DNA of 64,000 bases. It comes from Lawsonibacter faecis (GTDB lineage: Bacteria; Bacillota; Clostridia; Oscillospirales; Oscillospiraceae). The first letter of the stretch is position 1. The number at the start of each line of letters is the position of its first letter. Positions 35,101 through 43,055 of the stretch are shown piece by piece. The stretch covers positions 1 through 64,000 of the forward strand of contig NZ_JACOPQ010000003.1 in the NCBI RefSeq assembly GCF_014287675.1. Direction: 5' to 3'. Position numbers and translations under genes: made by a program. Below the pieces are notes generated by a model. That model ran no database searches and had not been told where the DNA came from. It saw only the letters and a program-made list of their open reading frames with translations.

Positions 35101-35492
35101 CCCTGGCGGTCCTCCGCCTTGCGGATGCTCTCGGGGCTTGTCCCCAGCAGGCGCACGTTGTACTTCTCCAGGATGCCCTGCTCATGGAGATTCATGGCCA
35201 GGTTCAGGCCGGTCTGGCCGCCCAGGGTGGGCAGGATGGAGTCGGGCTGCTCCTTGGCGATGATCTGCTCCACCGAGGCCAGATTTAAAGGCTCGATATA
35301 CACGTGGTCCGCGATGTCTTTGTCGGTCATGATGGTGGCGGGGTTGGAGTTGACAAGCACCACCTCCACGCCCTCTTCCTTCAGGGCGCGGCAGGCCTGG
35401 GTGCCGGCGTAGTCAAACTCGGCGGCCTGTCCGATGACGATGGGGCCGGAGCCCAGCACCAGCACTTTCTTGATGTTCGGATTCTTCGGCAT
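32193..35492 (-). CDS. carB: Carbamoyl-phosphate synthase large subunit
   Basis: 1099 aa, of normal length, with two homologous ATP-grasp halves: [22 protein letters not shown] starts the first, [21 protein letters not shown] the second. The MGS-like allosteric domain follows at the C-terminus (from about residue 960). The enzyme makes carbamoyl phosphate from bicarbonate, ammonia and two ATP for pyrimidines and arginine. Its ATG shares one base with the stop codon of carA (TGATG). The two genes form an operon and the protein pair a complex. The very long open frames on the opposite strand are shadows of its GC-rich codons. Confidence 0.97.
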   Translation of the reverse strand: [1099 protein letters not shown]

Positions 35493-36583
35493 CAGAGGTC
35501 GCCTCCCTTCATGTTCTCAATAAAGCGGTTAAAGAGGTATTTGGTATCCTTGGGGCCGGGAGCGGCCTCCGGGTGGAACTGGACGGTGAAGCACTTGGGC
35601 CGCTTGTACTGGAGGCCCTCCACGCTCCCCTCGTTCACGTTCACGTGGGAGATGCCGGCCACGGCGGGGTCCACGCTGTCGGCGCAGACCACGTAGCCGT
35701 GGTTCTGGCTGGTGATCTGGCTGCGGCCCGTCCGCAGGTCCTTGACCGGGTGGTTGGCCCCCCGGTGGCCAAAGCGCATCCTGCGGGTCTGGGCGCCCGT
35801 CGCCAGGGCCAGAAGCTGATGGCCCAGGCACACGCCGAAGATGGGAATTTCCGATTCGTAGAGCTTCTTGAGCTCAGCGATGATCTCCACGTTGTCCGCC
35901 GGGTCGCCCGGTCCGTTGGAGAGCATCACGCCGTCGAAGCCGCCGGCCAGCACCTCCCCGGCGCTGGTATGTGCGGGCAGCACCGTGACCTCGCAGCCCC
36001 GGTTCGTGAGGCAGCCGATCATACTGCGCTTTACGCCGTAATCCATCAGGGCCACACGCAGGGGTTTTCCGCAGTCCACGGCGGGAGCAAACACCTCGGG
36101 GGCACTGCGGGTCACCCTCTCCACGGTGCCCTCCACCCGGTAGGCTCTGATCCGCGCCATACAGTCCTCAATATTAAAATGCTCCGCACAGGTGATCATG
36201 CCGTTCATGGTCCCCTGGTTGCGGAGTATCCGGGTCAGCGCGCGGGTGTCCACGCCCTCAATGCCCGTAATATCAAATTGTTTGAGATAGCTGTCCAGAT
36301 CGGTCTCGCAGCGGAAATTGCTGCCCCTGGGAGAGATGTGCCGGACAATCAGCGCCTCGGCCCAGGGTCGGTCGGACTCGTTGTCCTCGCTGTTCACGCC
36401 GTAATTGCCGATGAGCGGATAGGACATCACAATACCCTGTCCGGCGTAGGAGGGGTCGGTCAGAATTTCCTGGTAGCCCGTCATGGAGGTGTTGAACACC
36501 ATCTCGCAGACCCGGTCGGCCGTGGAGCCGATGCTCCTGCCCGTGAATACCGCGCCGTTTGCCAAAATAAGGGTCGCTTTCAC
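35492..36583 (-). CDS. carA: Carbamoyl-phosphate synthase small subunit
   Basis: The start is set at the GTG 36583 (VKATLILANGAVFTG), the usual beginning of CarA, with AAAGGCGGG upstream; the frame is open further to 36649. The 363-aa protein has the CPSase small-chain domain and a C-terminal glutaminase with Cys in GVCLGHQLL and His-x-Glu in QFHPEAAPG. It supplies ammonia to CarB. Overlaps carB by one base. Confidence 0.96.
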   Translation of the reverse strand: MKATLILANGAVFTGRSIGSTADRVCEMVFNTSMTGYQEILTDPSYAGQGIVMSYPLIGNYGVNSEDNESDRPWAEALIVRHISPRGSNFRCETDLDSYLKQFDITGIEGVDTRALTRILRNQGTMNGMITCAEHFNIEDCMARIRAYRVEGTVERVTRSAPEVFAPAVDCGKPLRVALMDYGVKRSMIGCLTNRGCEVTVLPAHTSAGEVLAGGFDGVMLSNGPGDPADNVEIIAELKKLYESEIPIFGVCLGHQLLALATGAQTRRMRFGHRGANHPVKDLRTGRSQITSQNHGYVVCADSVDPAVAGISHVNVNEGSVEGLQYKRPKCFTVQFHPEAAPGPKDTKYLFNRFIENMKGGDL

Positions 36584-36753
36584 TCTGGTATCCCGCCTTT
36601 CAATCAGGGGAAGCACGCGGCCTGTCGCTTCGCCCGCACGCTTCCCCATCTATTTATCTGATTGATTTTATCTCAAAATCCCCCCCGTGACAACACAAAA
36701 TTTCAGACTTTTGTCCTTTCTTCTGAAAAACGTGGTTTTCGACAAAGGAGAGG

Positions 36754-36795
36754 GGCGCATCGCCGGTTTTGTCCGTCGATGCGCCTTAGATGTAA
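36754..36795. terminator. Hairpin upstream of carA
   Basis: GGCGCATCG (36754-36762) pairs with CGATGCGCC (36777-36785), followed on the + strand by a TTTTTTT run. It lies 36 bases after the stop codon of the metallophosphoesterase gene on the reverse strand, where it can end that transcript. No PyrR-type attenuator is evident in 36584-36753. Confidence 0.55.
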
Positions 36796-36820
36796 TTTTT
36801 TTAGCACAAATAACTCTTTT

Positions 36821-37690
36821 TTAGTTTACAGATTCCCGGCCGCCGTCCCGGCAAGGCATCAGATCGATAACAACCACCTCCGGCGGGTTGAAAATGCGCG
36901 GCACCCGGGTGGACTCCCGTGCCAGGCCCCGGCTGATGATCAGCGTGGTCTCCCCCAGGTCGTACCGGCCGCCGGCGTATTTGGGGAAGAGACCCTGGTC
37001 GGGCGCCAGCAGGCCGTTGACAATGCCCGGCAGCCGCCACTGACCCCCGTGAGCGTGGCCCGCCAGGGCCAGGTCAAAGCCCCGGCCCTCATAGTCCTCC
37101 ACCCGCTCGGGCCGGTGGGTCAGCAGGATGCTGAACGCATCCCCCTCCACAGCCTGCGTCACCCGGTCCAGCTGGCTGTGCCATTCCGCCTCCCCGGCGC
37201 TCGGGTCGTCCACGCCGCAGACCTGTACCTTCTGTCCCCGGATTTCCAGCTCCGCGCACTCTCCCGCCAGGAGTGTCACGCCGCAGGCGGAGAGCCGGGC
37301 CCGGACGCCGTCCACATCTCCGGTCCAGAACTCGTGGTTCCCTGTCACATAATAGGTGGGGTGACGCTCCGCCAGGACCCGCGCCGCGGTCAGGGCGTTC
37401 TCAATGGGCAGGCGCTCGTCGTCGTCCACGATATCGCCCCCCAGCAGCACCGCGTCCGGCGACTGGGCCTCCACCAGGTCCAGCAGCTCCCGCTGGCCCT
37501 CGCCGTAGTCACAGGAGTGGAGATCCGTCAGCAGCACCAGGCGCACGGGGGCGCTCACCTTCCCGGTCTCCACCGTATAGGCGCGCACCGTCAGCGCCGT
37601 GTCAAACGCGCGGAATACCGTCACCCCAAGCACCCCCAGCAGCAATACGCAGACAAGTAACAGCTTCATCCATTTTTTCTTTTTAGTCAT
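36821..37690 (-). CDS. Membrane-anchored metallophosphoesterase (YkuE/YaeI type)
   Basis: 289 aa. A basic start (MTKKKKW) and one membrane helix (about 8-26) put the catalytic domain outside the cell. All calcineurin-type metal motifs are present: LLTDLHS, GGDIVDDD, GNHEFW, LLTHRP and GHAHGGQW. This group is related to Bacillus YkuE and E. coli YaeI (UDP-diacylglucosamine-like or related lipid-phosphate hydrolases), but the true substrate is open. Single gene. Confidence 0.88.
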   Translation of the reverse strand: MTKKKKWMKLLLVCVLLLGVLGVTVFRAFDTALTVRAYTVETGKVSAPVRLVLLTDLHSCDYGEGQRELLDLVEAQSPDAVLLGGDIVDDDERLPIENALTAARVLAERHPTYYVTGNHEFWTGDVDGVRARLSACGVTLLAGECAELEIRGQKVQVCGVDDPSAGEAEWHSQLDRVTQAVEGDAFSILLTHRPERVEDYEGRGFDLALAGHAHGGQWRLPGIVNGLLAPDQGLFPKYAGGRYDLGETTLIISRGLARESTRVPRIFNPPEVVVIDLMPCRDGGRESVN

Positions 37691-37705
37691 TTCAGCGCTC
37701 CTTAC

Positions 37706-37781
37706 AGGGTGTATCTGATAAATGGGTGGTGTGGATCTCGAGTGGGAAAGACGCCCTGCACAGACTTTTCAGATACACCCT
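37706..37781. repeat. Small inverted-repeat element, possible MITE
   Basis: AGGGTGTATCTGA (37706-37718) and its exact complement (37769-37781) border 76 bases in an intergenic stretch (37691-37927). The outer 13 bases with GGGTGTATCTGA look like insertion-sequence ends. No coding capacity, and no clear target duplication. The rest of the gap is AT-rich promoter DNA for the next gene. Confidence 0.45.
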
Positions 37782-37927
37782 AATGGGTAAGCTGAGAATA
37801 ACATAAATTTATTTGCCTGATTTTAAAATTATGTGACATTTTTTACCCGGCCCGTTTTCAGCCGGCGCATATTGCCGCCCGTTCGGGCGATACTGTTCAT
37901 TGAAACTATCGCCTGGGAGGTCATTTC

Positions 37928-38611
37928 ATGGTCATCGCATTCTTGCGTACGATTATTCTGTATCTGCTCATTATCGCCGGCGTGCGGCTTATGGGCAAGC
38001 GCCAGGTGGGCGAGCTGGAGCCGTCGGAGCTGGTGCTCGCGCTCATCATCGCGGACCTGGCAGCCGTTCCCATGCAGGATTTCGGCATTCCGCTGCTCAG
38101 CGGCATTATCCCCATTCTGACCCTGCTCTGCATCACCATGATTCTCTCGGTGCTCACCATGAGGAGCGTCAAATTCCGGGCCATCATCTGCGGCAGGCCC
38201 AGCATCATCGTGGAAAACGGCAAGCTCCACCAGCGTGAGATGAAAAAGAACCGCTTCACCGTGGACGAGCTCATGGAGGAGCTGCGGATGAAGGGGGTCA
38301 GCGATATCTCCACCGTAAAGTACGCCATTCTGGAGACCAACGGCCAGATCTCCGTCCTTCCCTACGCAAACCAGCTCCCTGTGACGGCGGAGCAGATGAA
38401 CGTCGCCCCGGACGACGTGGGCCTGCCCATCGTCATCATCAACGACGGCCGGGTGCTGGACCACAACCTCAAGACCCGGGGGCTGAATCATGAGTGGCTG
38501 GAAAAGCGCCTCTCCGAGCACAAGGTCAACTCCTCCAAGGACGTGTTCCTGCTCACCGTGGACGAGCAGAACCGGGTCTACTTCGTGGCAAAGGATGTGA
38601 CGGCGGGATGA
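37928..38611 (+). CDS. DUF421-family membrane protein (YetF type)
   Basis: 227 aa, with three membrane helices in the first 85 residues (FLRTIILYLLIIAGVRL, ELVLALIIADLAAVPM, GIIPILTLLCITMIL) and a soluble C-terminal domain with two DUF421 units. The motif GKRQ.GEL.PSELV is typical. YetF-type proteins are known from spore formers, but their action is not known. RBS GGGAGG precedes the ATG. The gene overlaps the following DUF4363 gene by four bases; this pair is common in spore-forming Firmicutes. Confidence 0.9.
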   Translation: MVIAFLRTIILYLLIIAGVRLMGKRQVGELEPSELVLALIIADLAAVPMQDFGIPLLSGIIPILTLLCITMILSVLTMRSVKFRAIICGRPSIIVENGKLHQREMKKNRFTVDELMEELRMKGVSDISTVKYAILETNGQISVLPYANQLPVTAEQMNVAPDDVGLPIVIINDGRVLDHNLKTRGLNHEWLEKRLSEHKVNSSKDVFLLTVDEQNRVYFVAKDVTAG

Positions 38612-38988
38612 AACGGCTCTGGATCGCGTGCGGCATTCTGGCCCTGGTTTTCGCCGCCACCCTCTATAATACCCATTACCTCAGCGGCTTTACCAACGAG
38701 CTCACCACCCTCCTCACCCGTGCGGAGATCGGCGCCGAGGACGGGGATTGGGAGACCGCCGGCGAGCTCACCCGGCAGGCTGTGGAAAACTGGGACCGCC
38801 ACGCCGTCTATCTCCACGTCCTTCTGCGCCACACCGAGGTGGACGACGTCAACACCAGCTTTCAGGAGGTGCGCGAGTTCATCAACTGTCAGGAGGGCGG
38901 CGAGTACTCCGCCGCCAACGCCCGGCTCATCGCTCAGATCGAGCTGCTCTACGAGGCGGAGCAGCTCACGCTGAAAAACGTACTGTAG
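38608..38988 (+). CDS. DUF4363-family protein
   Basis: 126 aa, starting at the ATGA overlap with the DUF421 gene. It has one N-terminal membrane helix or signal anchor (WIACGILALVFAATLY) and a helical soluble part with pairs of Trp and Glu (ELTRQAVENWDRHAVYL), as in DUF4363. Function unknown. Translationally coupled partner of the DUF421 protein. Confidence 0.85.
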   Translation: MKRLWIACGILALVFAATLYNTHYLSGFTNELTTLLTRAEIGAEDGDWETAGELTRQAVENWDRHAVYLHVLLRHTEVDDVNTSFQEVREFINCQEGGEYSAANARLIAQIELLYEAEQLTLKNVL

Positions 38989-39013
38989 CCCTGCGGCTGA
39001 ATTTCAGAACCGG

Positions 39014-39046
39014 AAGGCGGCATGAACACGCTGTTCATGCCGCCTT
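39014..39046. terminator. Bidirectional hairpin between convergent genes
   Basis: A perfect 15-bp stem (AAGGCGGCATGAACA and complement, 39014-39028 / 39032-39046) with a 3-base loop lies between the DUF4363 gene and the convergent PadR gene. Confidence 0.7.
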
Positions 39047-39070
39047 ATCGACAATCTGGGGGCTGCGCCG

Positions 39071-39601
39071 CTACTCTCCGAGGCCCTCTCTTAAAGAGGC
39101 CATCCACGCCTCAACCGCTTGGGCCAATAAAAGCTGCTGCCGGAGCACCGCCATCCCTGTCTCCGGGATTTCCGGAACATGCTCTTTCGCGCCGATATTG
39201 TCCGCCAGGTAGGCTTTCAGCGTTTTCACGCCGTTTTCGATGCTTGTCAGGCACAGTTCTCGGTTTTCCGGTGAGAGGCCGGCCAAATTTACAATGACGG
39301 CGTTGAAATCCAGAAAAAAGCGGATCGGCTGCGCCGCAATCTCCAGCATCAGGCGTTCAAACTCGCCCTCTCCCGCTTCCGTCAGGGTGTAGACCGCCTT
39401 TTCGGCCATTCGCCCCTCCCTGACGGCGCTGCTTTTAATATACCCCTTCTCCTCCAGCTGGAGGACCTTTTTATAGATGGAGGGCGTGCTGATCTTCACC
39501 CACTTGGAAATGTTGCGATACTCCACCAGCTTTTGAATATCGTAGGCGCTCAGGGACTCTTTTTTTAATATACCCAGTACTATCAGGTCAATTGCCGCCA
39601 T
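39071..39601 (-). CDS. PadR-family transcriptional regulator
   Basis: Start at 39601 (MAAIDLIVLGIL), which has AAGGAG upstream. The 176-aa protein has the PadR winged helix (LVLGILKKESLSAYDIQKLV..ISKWVKISTPSIYKKVLQLEEKGYIK) and a C-terminal helical dimerisation domain. PadR proteins usually repress a neighbouring exporter until a toxic compound binds. It is divergent from a MATE exporter gene, with two copies of a palindrome between them. Confidence 0.9.
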   Translation of the reverse strand: MAAIDLIVLGILKKESLSAYDIQKLVEYRNISKWVKISTPSIYKKVLQLEEKGYIKSSAVREGRMAEKAVYTLTEAGEGEFERLMLEIAAQPIRFFLDFNAVIVNLAGLSPENRELCLTSIENGVKTLKAYLADNIGAKEHVPEIPETGMAVLRQQLLLAQAVEAWMASLREGLGE

Positions 39602-39621
39602 AAAATACTCCTTCCTCCCTC

Positions 39622-39682
39622 TTGACAACCACTATAATTTATAGTAGTATGTGCTCCTCAGTTAATACTATAATTTATAGTA
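39622..39682 (+). promoter_or_regulatory. Promoter of the MATE gene with two PadR operators
   Basis: TTGACA (39622-39627), 17 bases, TAGTAT (39645-39650). The palindromic unit ACTATAATTTATAGT lies in the spacer at 39631-39645 and again at 39667-39681, 36 bases apart, so binding would block the promoter. Confidence 0.75.
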
Positions 39683-39723
39683 CTATATTCGATACCTTCT
39701 GTCAAGAGAAAGGAGCACGCACG

Positions 39724-41073
39724 ATGTTGCAACGCGAGAAAAAAACGGCGCTGCTGAGCAGCGTCCCCGTCCCCAGGGCCCTTTTGGCCATGGGACTGCC
39801 CACTATGGTGGGCATGATGATCAGCGCGCTGTACAACCTGGTGGACGCCTATTTCGTGGGCGGGCTGGGAGAAAGCCCGATGGGCGCAGTCGCCGTCGTC
39901 TTCCCCCTGGGGCAGGTGGTGGTCGGTCTGGGGCTGCTGTTCGGAAACGGCGCGGCGGTCTATATCGCCAGACTGCTGGGACACGGAGATAGAGAGGCCG
40001 CAGACAGGGCGGCCAGCACCGCCCTGTTCGGCAGCATCCTGGCGGGCGCGGCCTTCATCCTCTGCACGGTCGCATTTCTGCGCCCGGTTCTCATTCTGCT
40101 GGGTGCGACCGGAAGCATTCTCCCCTATGCGCTGACCTATGGGAGGATTTATATCGTCTCCTCCGTGTTCAACGTCTTCAACGTCACCATGAACAACATC
40201 GTAACCAGCGAGGGCGCCGCCAAAACCACCATGGGCACCATGCTGGCGGGCGCGGCGCTGAATATCGCCCTGGACCCCGTCTTCATCTTCGTACTGGATA
40301 TGGGGGTCGCCGGCGCGGCGATTGCCACGGCCATATCCCAGGCCGCCTCCGCGCTGGTCTATCTCTTCTACATTCTCAGAAGACGGAGCATTTTCAGCTT
40401 CAGCGTCAGGGCTTGCCGCTTTTCCAGGGAAATCATGGCGGAGATATTGAAAATCGGCGTGCCCACCATGATATTTCAACTGCTCACCAGCCTCTCCATC
40501 GCACTGATAAACCGGCAGTCCAGGGGCTGCGGCGACTCTGTGATCGCCGGGCTCGGCGCAGTCTCGCGCATCATCTCCATGGGGAATCTGATGGTGTTTG
40601 GCTTCATCAAGGGTTTTCAGCCCATCGCGGGCTACAGCTACGGGGCGCAAAATATACCCCGCCTGCGGGAGGCCGTCAGGACCGCCACCCTGTGGACCAC
40701 CGGCTTCTGCGCCGTTTTCGGCCTGGGCATGGCCCTCTTCCCCGCGGCGGTGATCTCTCAGTTTACACCGGGCGACGCGCTGTTCATACGCGCCGGACAG
40801 GCGGCGCTGAGGGCAAACGGACTGACCTTCCTGCTCTTCGGGTTCTATACCGTCTATTCCTCCCTCTTCCTCGCCCTCGGCAGGGCAAAGGAGGGGTTCT
40901 TCCTCGGCCTCTGCCGGCAGGGCATCTGCTTCTTCCCTGTGATTCTGCTCCTCCCCCAGGTCTGGGGACTCAACGGCATTCTCTACGCACAGCCCATCGC
41001 CGACGTCATCTCTGCCGCCATTGCGGCATATATGGCCGCGGGGCTGCACCGGGAGCTCTCGCCGCCCGCATAG
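39724..41073 (+). CDS. MATE-family multidrug exporter
   Basis: The start at 39724 (MLQREKKTALLSSV) has AAGGAG in front. 449 aa and 12 membrane helices in two homologous halves, as is usual for the MepA/NorM group. VPRALLAMGLPTMVGMMISALYN contains the first helix, and the motif G.GNGA...IARLLG is the usual loop of the first half. Exports cationic drugs with Na+ or H+. Controlled by the divergent PadR gene. Confidence 0.92.
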   Translation: MLQREKKTALLSSVPVPRALLAMGLPTMVGMMISALYNLVDAYFVGGLGESPMGAVAVVFPLGQVVVGLGLLFGNGAAVYIARLLGHGDREAADRAASTALFGSILAGAAFILCTVAFLRPVLILLGATGSILPYALTYGRIYIVSSVFNVFNVTMNNIVTSEGAAKTTMGTMLAGAALNIALDPVFIFVLDMGVAGAAIATAISQAASALVYLFYILRRRSIFSFSVRACRFSREIMAEILKIGVPTMIFQLLTSLSIALINRQSRGCGDSVIAGLGAVSRIISMGNLMVFGFIKGFQPIAGYSYGAQNIPRLREAVRTATLWTTGFCAVFGLGMALFPAAVISQFTPGDALFIRAGQAALRANGLTFLLFGFYTVYSSLFLALGRAKEGFFLGLCRQGICFFPVILLLPQVWGLNGILYAQPIADVISAAIAAYMAAGLHRELSPPA

Positions 41074-41104
41074 CAGCGGCATTGCCGGGAGAACAATCCA
41101 TAAA

Positions 41105-41131
41105 AAAACCGGCCCTGAGCGGGCCGGTTTT
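41105..41131. terminator. Bidirectional terminator between MATE and SseB-like genes
   Basis: AAAACCGGCCC / GGGCCGGTTTT, 11 bp with a 5-base loop, serves both convergent genes. Confidence 0.85.
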
Positions 41132-41141
41132 CATGTTCCGT

Positions 41142-41915
41142 CTACGCCCTGGTGAAGAAGGGTTCCACGTCCTTTACCGCGCCGTGGGCGAAATCCCCCT
41201 CCATGGGCGTCAGGTCCAGGCTCAACCCGTTCAGGTGGGCCACCGCCGCCTGGCCGATGCCGTTGAAGATGGCCCGCAGGTCGCCGCCTTCGCACTCGAC
41301 AATCATGAGGTAGCTCTGCTGGCCCTCCTTCAGCATCAGCCGGAGCCAGGCGTTTTTCACCTGGGCCACTCCGTTCAGGTGGGCCTTGACGGCCTCCACC
41401 ATCTCCGTGGGGTACTCCCTGGGCTCCCCCAGCATGACCTCGGTATCCTTGGAGACCGTCTGCTCCATCATCTGCCCCTTCCGCGCGGCGAGGAACTCCC
41501 TGGGCACCACCAGGTTGAGCCCGAAGGGATCGATGACGAAGCCTCCCGCCTCGCCGTCCTGCCCAAGAATCATGGCGGTGTAGTCCTCCAGCGTGGCGAT
41601 AATGGTCTGCTGGCCCGGGGTCTGAGTCCACTTGCCCAGCTCCTCCCAATCGCAGAAGGCGGGGAAAAATACCGCGCCGTCCTGGCGGGAGATGAGCTGA
41701 AAGCTCACCCGGGTATCCTCGGTCAGGGTGGCCTGCCCGTCCGCCCCGGCTGCGGCGGGAGCTGGCTCAATGGCCACAGGGGCCAGGAAGTGGGCCTGCT
41801 CCAGCGCGGCGATAAATTTCTGCTCCGCCTCCCCGCTCCCCTGCTCCCGCAGGGCCGCCACGGCGGCCTTGAGTTCGGGGTTGGTTACGGGCTTGCTTGC
41901 GTCGAATCCTTCCAT
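41142..41915 (-). CDS. SseB-family protein
   Basis: Start at 41915 (MEGFDASKPVTNPEL) after AAAGGA. 257 aa. The N-terminal half is the SseB domain (helical FIAALEQAHFLAPV, then FPAFCDWEELGKW and FVIDPFGLNLVVPREFL). The C-terminal half is the SseB_C-like domain (VKAHLNGVAQVKNAWLRLM..SYLMIVEC). SseB was named for enhanced serine sensitivity in E. coli; the molecular role is not known. A terminator separates it from nrdR. Confidence 0.85.
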   Translation of the reverse strand: MEGFDASKPVTNPELKAAVAALREQGSGEAEQKFIAALEQAHFLAPVAIEPAPAAAGADGQATLTEDTRVSFQLISRQDGAVFFPAFCDWEELGKWTQTPGQQTIIATLEDYTAMILGQDGEAGGFVIDPFGLNLVVPREFLAARKGQMMEQTVSKDTEVMLGEPREYPTEMVEAVKAHLNGVAQVKNAWLRLMLKEGQQSYLMIVECEGGDLRAIFNGIGQAAVAHLNGLSLDLTPMEGDFAHGAVKDVEPFFTRA

Positions 41916-41938
41916 GCTGTCTCGTTCCTTTCGTATCA

Positions 41939-41970
41939 AAAAGGCCGCGGCGAACCGGCCGCGGCCTTTT
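41939..41970. terminator. Terminator behind nrdR
   Basis: AAAAGGCCGCGG (41939-41950) pairs with CCGCGGCCTTTT (41959-41970), with an 8-base loop, 10 bases after the nrdR stop. Confidence 0.85.
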
Positions 41971-41979
41971 CCGTTTATT

Positions 41980-42435
41980 TTATTTCTCCGCCAGCAGCTT
42001 GTTGAGCTCGTTCATAAAGGTGCTGATGTCCTTGAACTGCCGGTAAACCGACGCAAAGCGGACATAGGAGACCTCGTCCACGTCCTTGAGCTTGTCCATC
42101 ACCAGCTCGCCGATGCGGGCGGAGGGAATTTCCCGGTCCATCTCGTTCTGGAGAGTCTGCTCAATCTCATCGGCGATCTTGTCCAGCGTGTCGAAGGAGA
42201 CGGTCCGCTTCTCACAGGCCCGGATCATGCTGTTGAGGAGCTTGCTCTTATCAAAAGTCTGGCGGCTGCCGTCCTTCTTGATCACCACCACGGGCAGGCT
42301 CTCCATGGTCTCGTAGGTGGTAAAGCGCTTGTGGCACTCCAGGCACTCCCGGCGGCGGCGGATGCTGGCGCCCTCGTCGGCGGGACGGGAATCCACCACC
42401 TTGCTCTCAGGGTTGGCGCAGAAAGGACATCTCAT
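41980..42435 (-). CDS. nrdR: Transcriptional repressor NrdR
   Basis: 151 aa, the usual length. Four-Cys zinc ribbon (MRCPFCANPESKVVDSRP..RRRRECLECHKRFTTYE) followed by an ATP-cone domain (VVIKKDGSRQTFDKSKLL). NrdR senses dATP/ATP and represses ribonucleotide reductase genes. RBS AGGAGG. The upstream stretch 42436-42784 (349 bases) has no gene and no clear NrdR box, only promoter-like AT-rich DNA for the next small gene. Confidence 0.97.
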   Translation of the reverse strand: MRCPFCANPESKVVDSRPADEGASIRRRRECLECHKRFTTYETMESLPVVVIKKDGSRQTFDKSKLLNSMIRACEKRTVSFDTLDKIADEIEQTLQNEMDREIPSARIGELVMDKLKDVDEVSYVRFASVYRQFKDISTFMNELNKLLAEK

Positions 42436-42784
42436 GGCCGTTTCCTCCTAAATATCAGAACTTTGCTTTCGCATGAGGCTTTATCCACGTTTTTGCATGG
42501 ACTAAGCAAAACCCGCTTTCAAAAGCATAGCCACATTGGGGCGATTGCTGCAGGCGCGCGGCGTTATGTGGTATCCGGCACCGTCGGCGGTCCTCCGCGC
42601 TGAGGATTTGCCTGCCGCGCCAAAAGGCCGGTAAAGCCGGTGTGACACCGCTGATACCGCATTGCGGTTATTATACCATGATTCAAACAAATGTGGTACG
42701 CCTTTTTTGAAATTATTTCCGTGGGCCGTATATTCTCCCCCACCCCGCGGAAATAATAGAGACAGTGAAAGCGAGGTGAGCTTC

Positions 42785-42916
42785 ATGCAGGAGAACAATC
42801 AAAACAACACCCAGAACAAGTCCCGCAGCAATGCACAGAACAAGAGCAACCAGAACGCCCAGAACAAAAAGAGCAACCAGGCTCAGAACAAGAGCAAGAA
42901 CCAGGAGCAGTTCTAA
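42785..42916 (+). CDS. Gln/Asn/Lys-rich 43-aa protein
   Basis: GAGGTGA stands 6 bases before the ATG and a terminator follows the stop, so a short gene is well supported. Almost all residues are Gln, Asn, Lys and Ser, in the imperfect repeat QNKS(K/R)(N/S)NAQNK. There is no hydrophobic core, so the protein is likely disordered. Composition and size are reminiscent of gamma-type small acid-soluble spore proteins, though the characteristic motif is not seen. Upstream CGTATATT at about 42725 could be a sporulation-type -10, weak evidence. Confidence 0.7.
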   Translation: MQENNQNNTQNKSRSNAQNKSNQNAQNKKSNQAQNKSKNQEQF

Positions 42917-42922
42917 AATGGG

Positions 42923-42957
42923 GCTGGGACCGGGGCAAAAATCGCCCCGGTCCCAGC
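42923..42957 (+). terminator. Terminator behind the Gln/Asn-rich gene
   Basis: GCTGGGACCGGGGC pairs with GCCCCGGTCCCAGC, 14 bp and a 7-base loop, followed by TTCTCTTT. Confidence 0.85.
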
Positions 42958-42993
42958 TTCTCTTTGAAATTTAGAAAAAATAAAAAATGATAC

Positions 42994-43021
42994 TTGACAA
43001 ATTTGTTTGTTTTGGTATAAT
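42994..43021 (+). promoter_or_regulatory. Promoter of the tRNA-Gln gene
   Basis: TTGACA (42994-42999), 16 bases, TATAAT (43016-43021), 35 bases before the mature tRNA. Confidence 0.8.
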
Positions 43022-43055
43022 AAACCCTGCGCTTACGAGAGTGCGGCAGTCAAAT

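Noticed and set aside
36584..36820. PyrR attenuator before carA
   Set aside because: Only one simple hairpin is seen, with its T run on the wrong strand for attenuation of carA; no PyrR-binding loop recognised.
39658..41082. Reverse open frame opposite the MATE exporter
   Set aside because: Asp/Glu/Gly/His-rich, typical antisense of a membrane protein gene; no start signals.
42436..42784. Possible structured RNA upstream of the Gln/Asn-rich gene
   Set aside because: Some short GC stems but no known RNA pattern and no clear boundaries.
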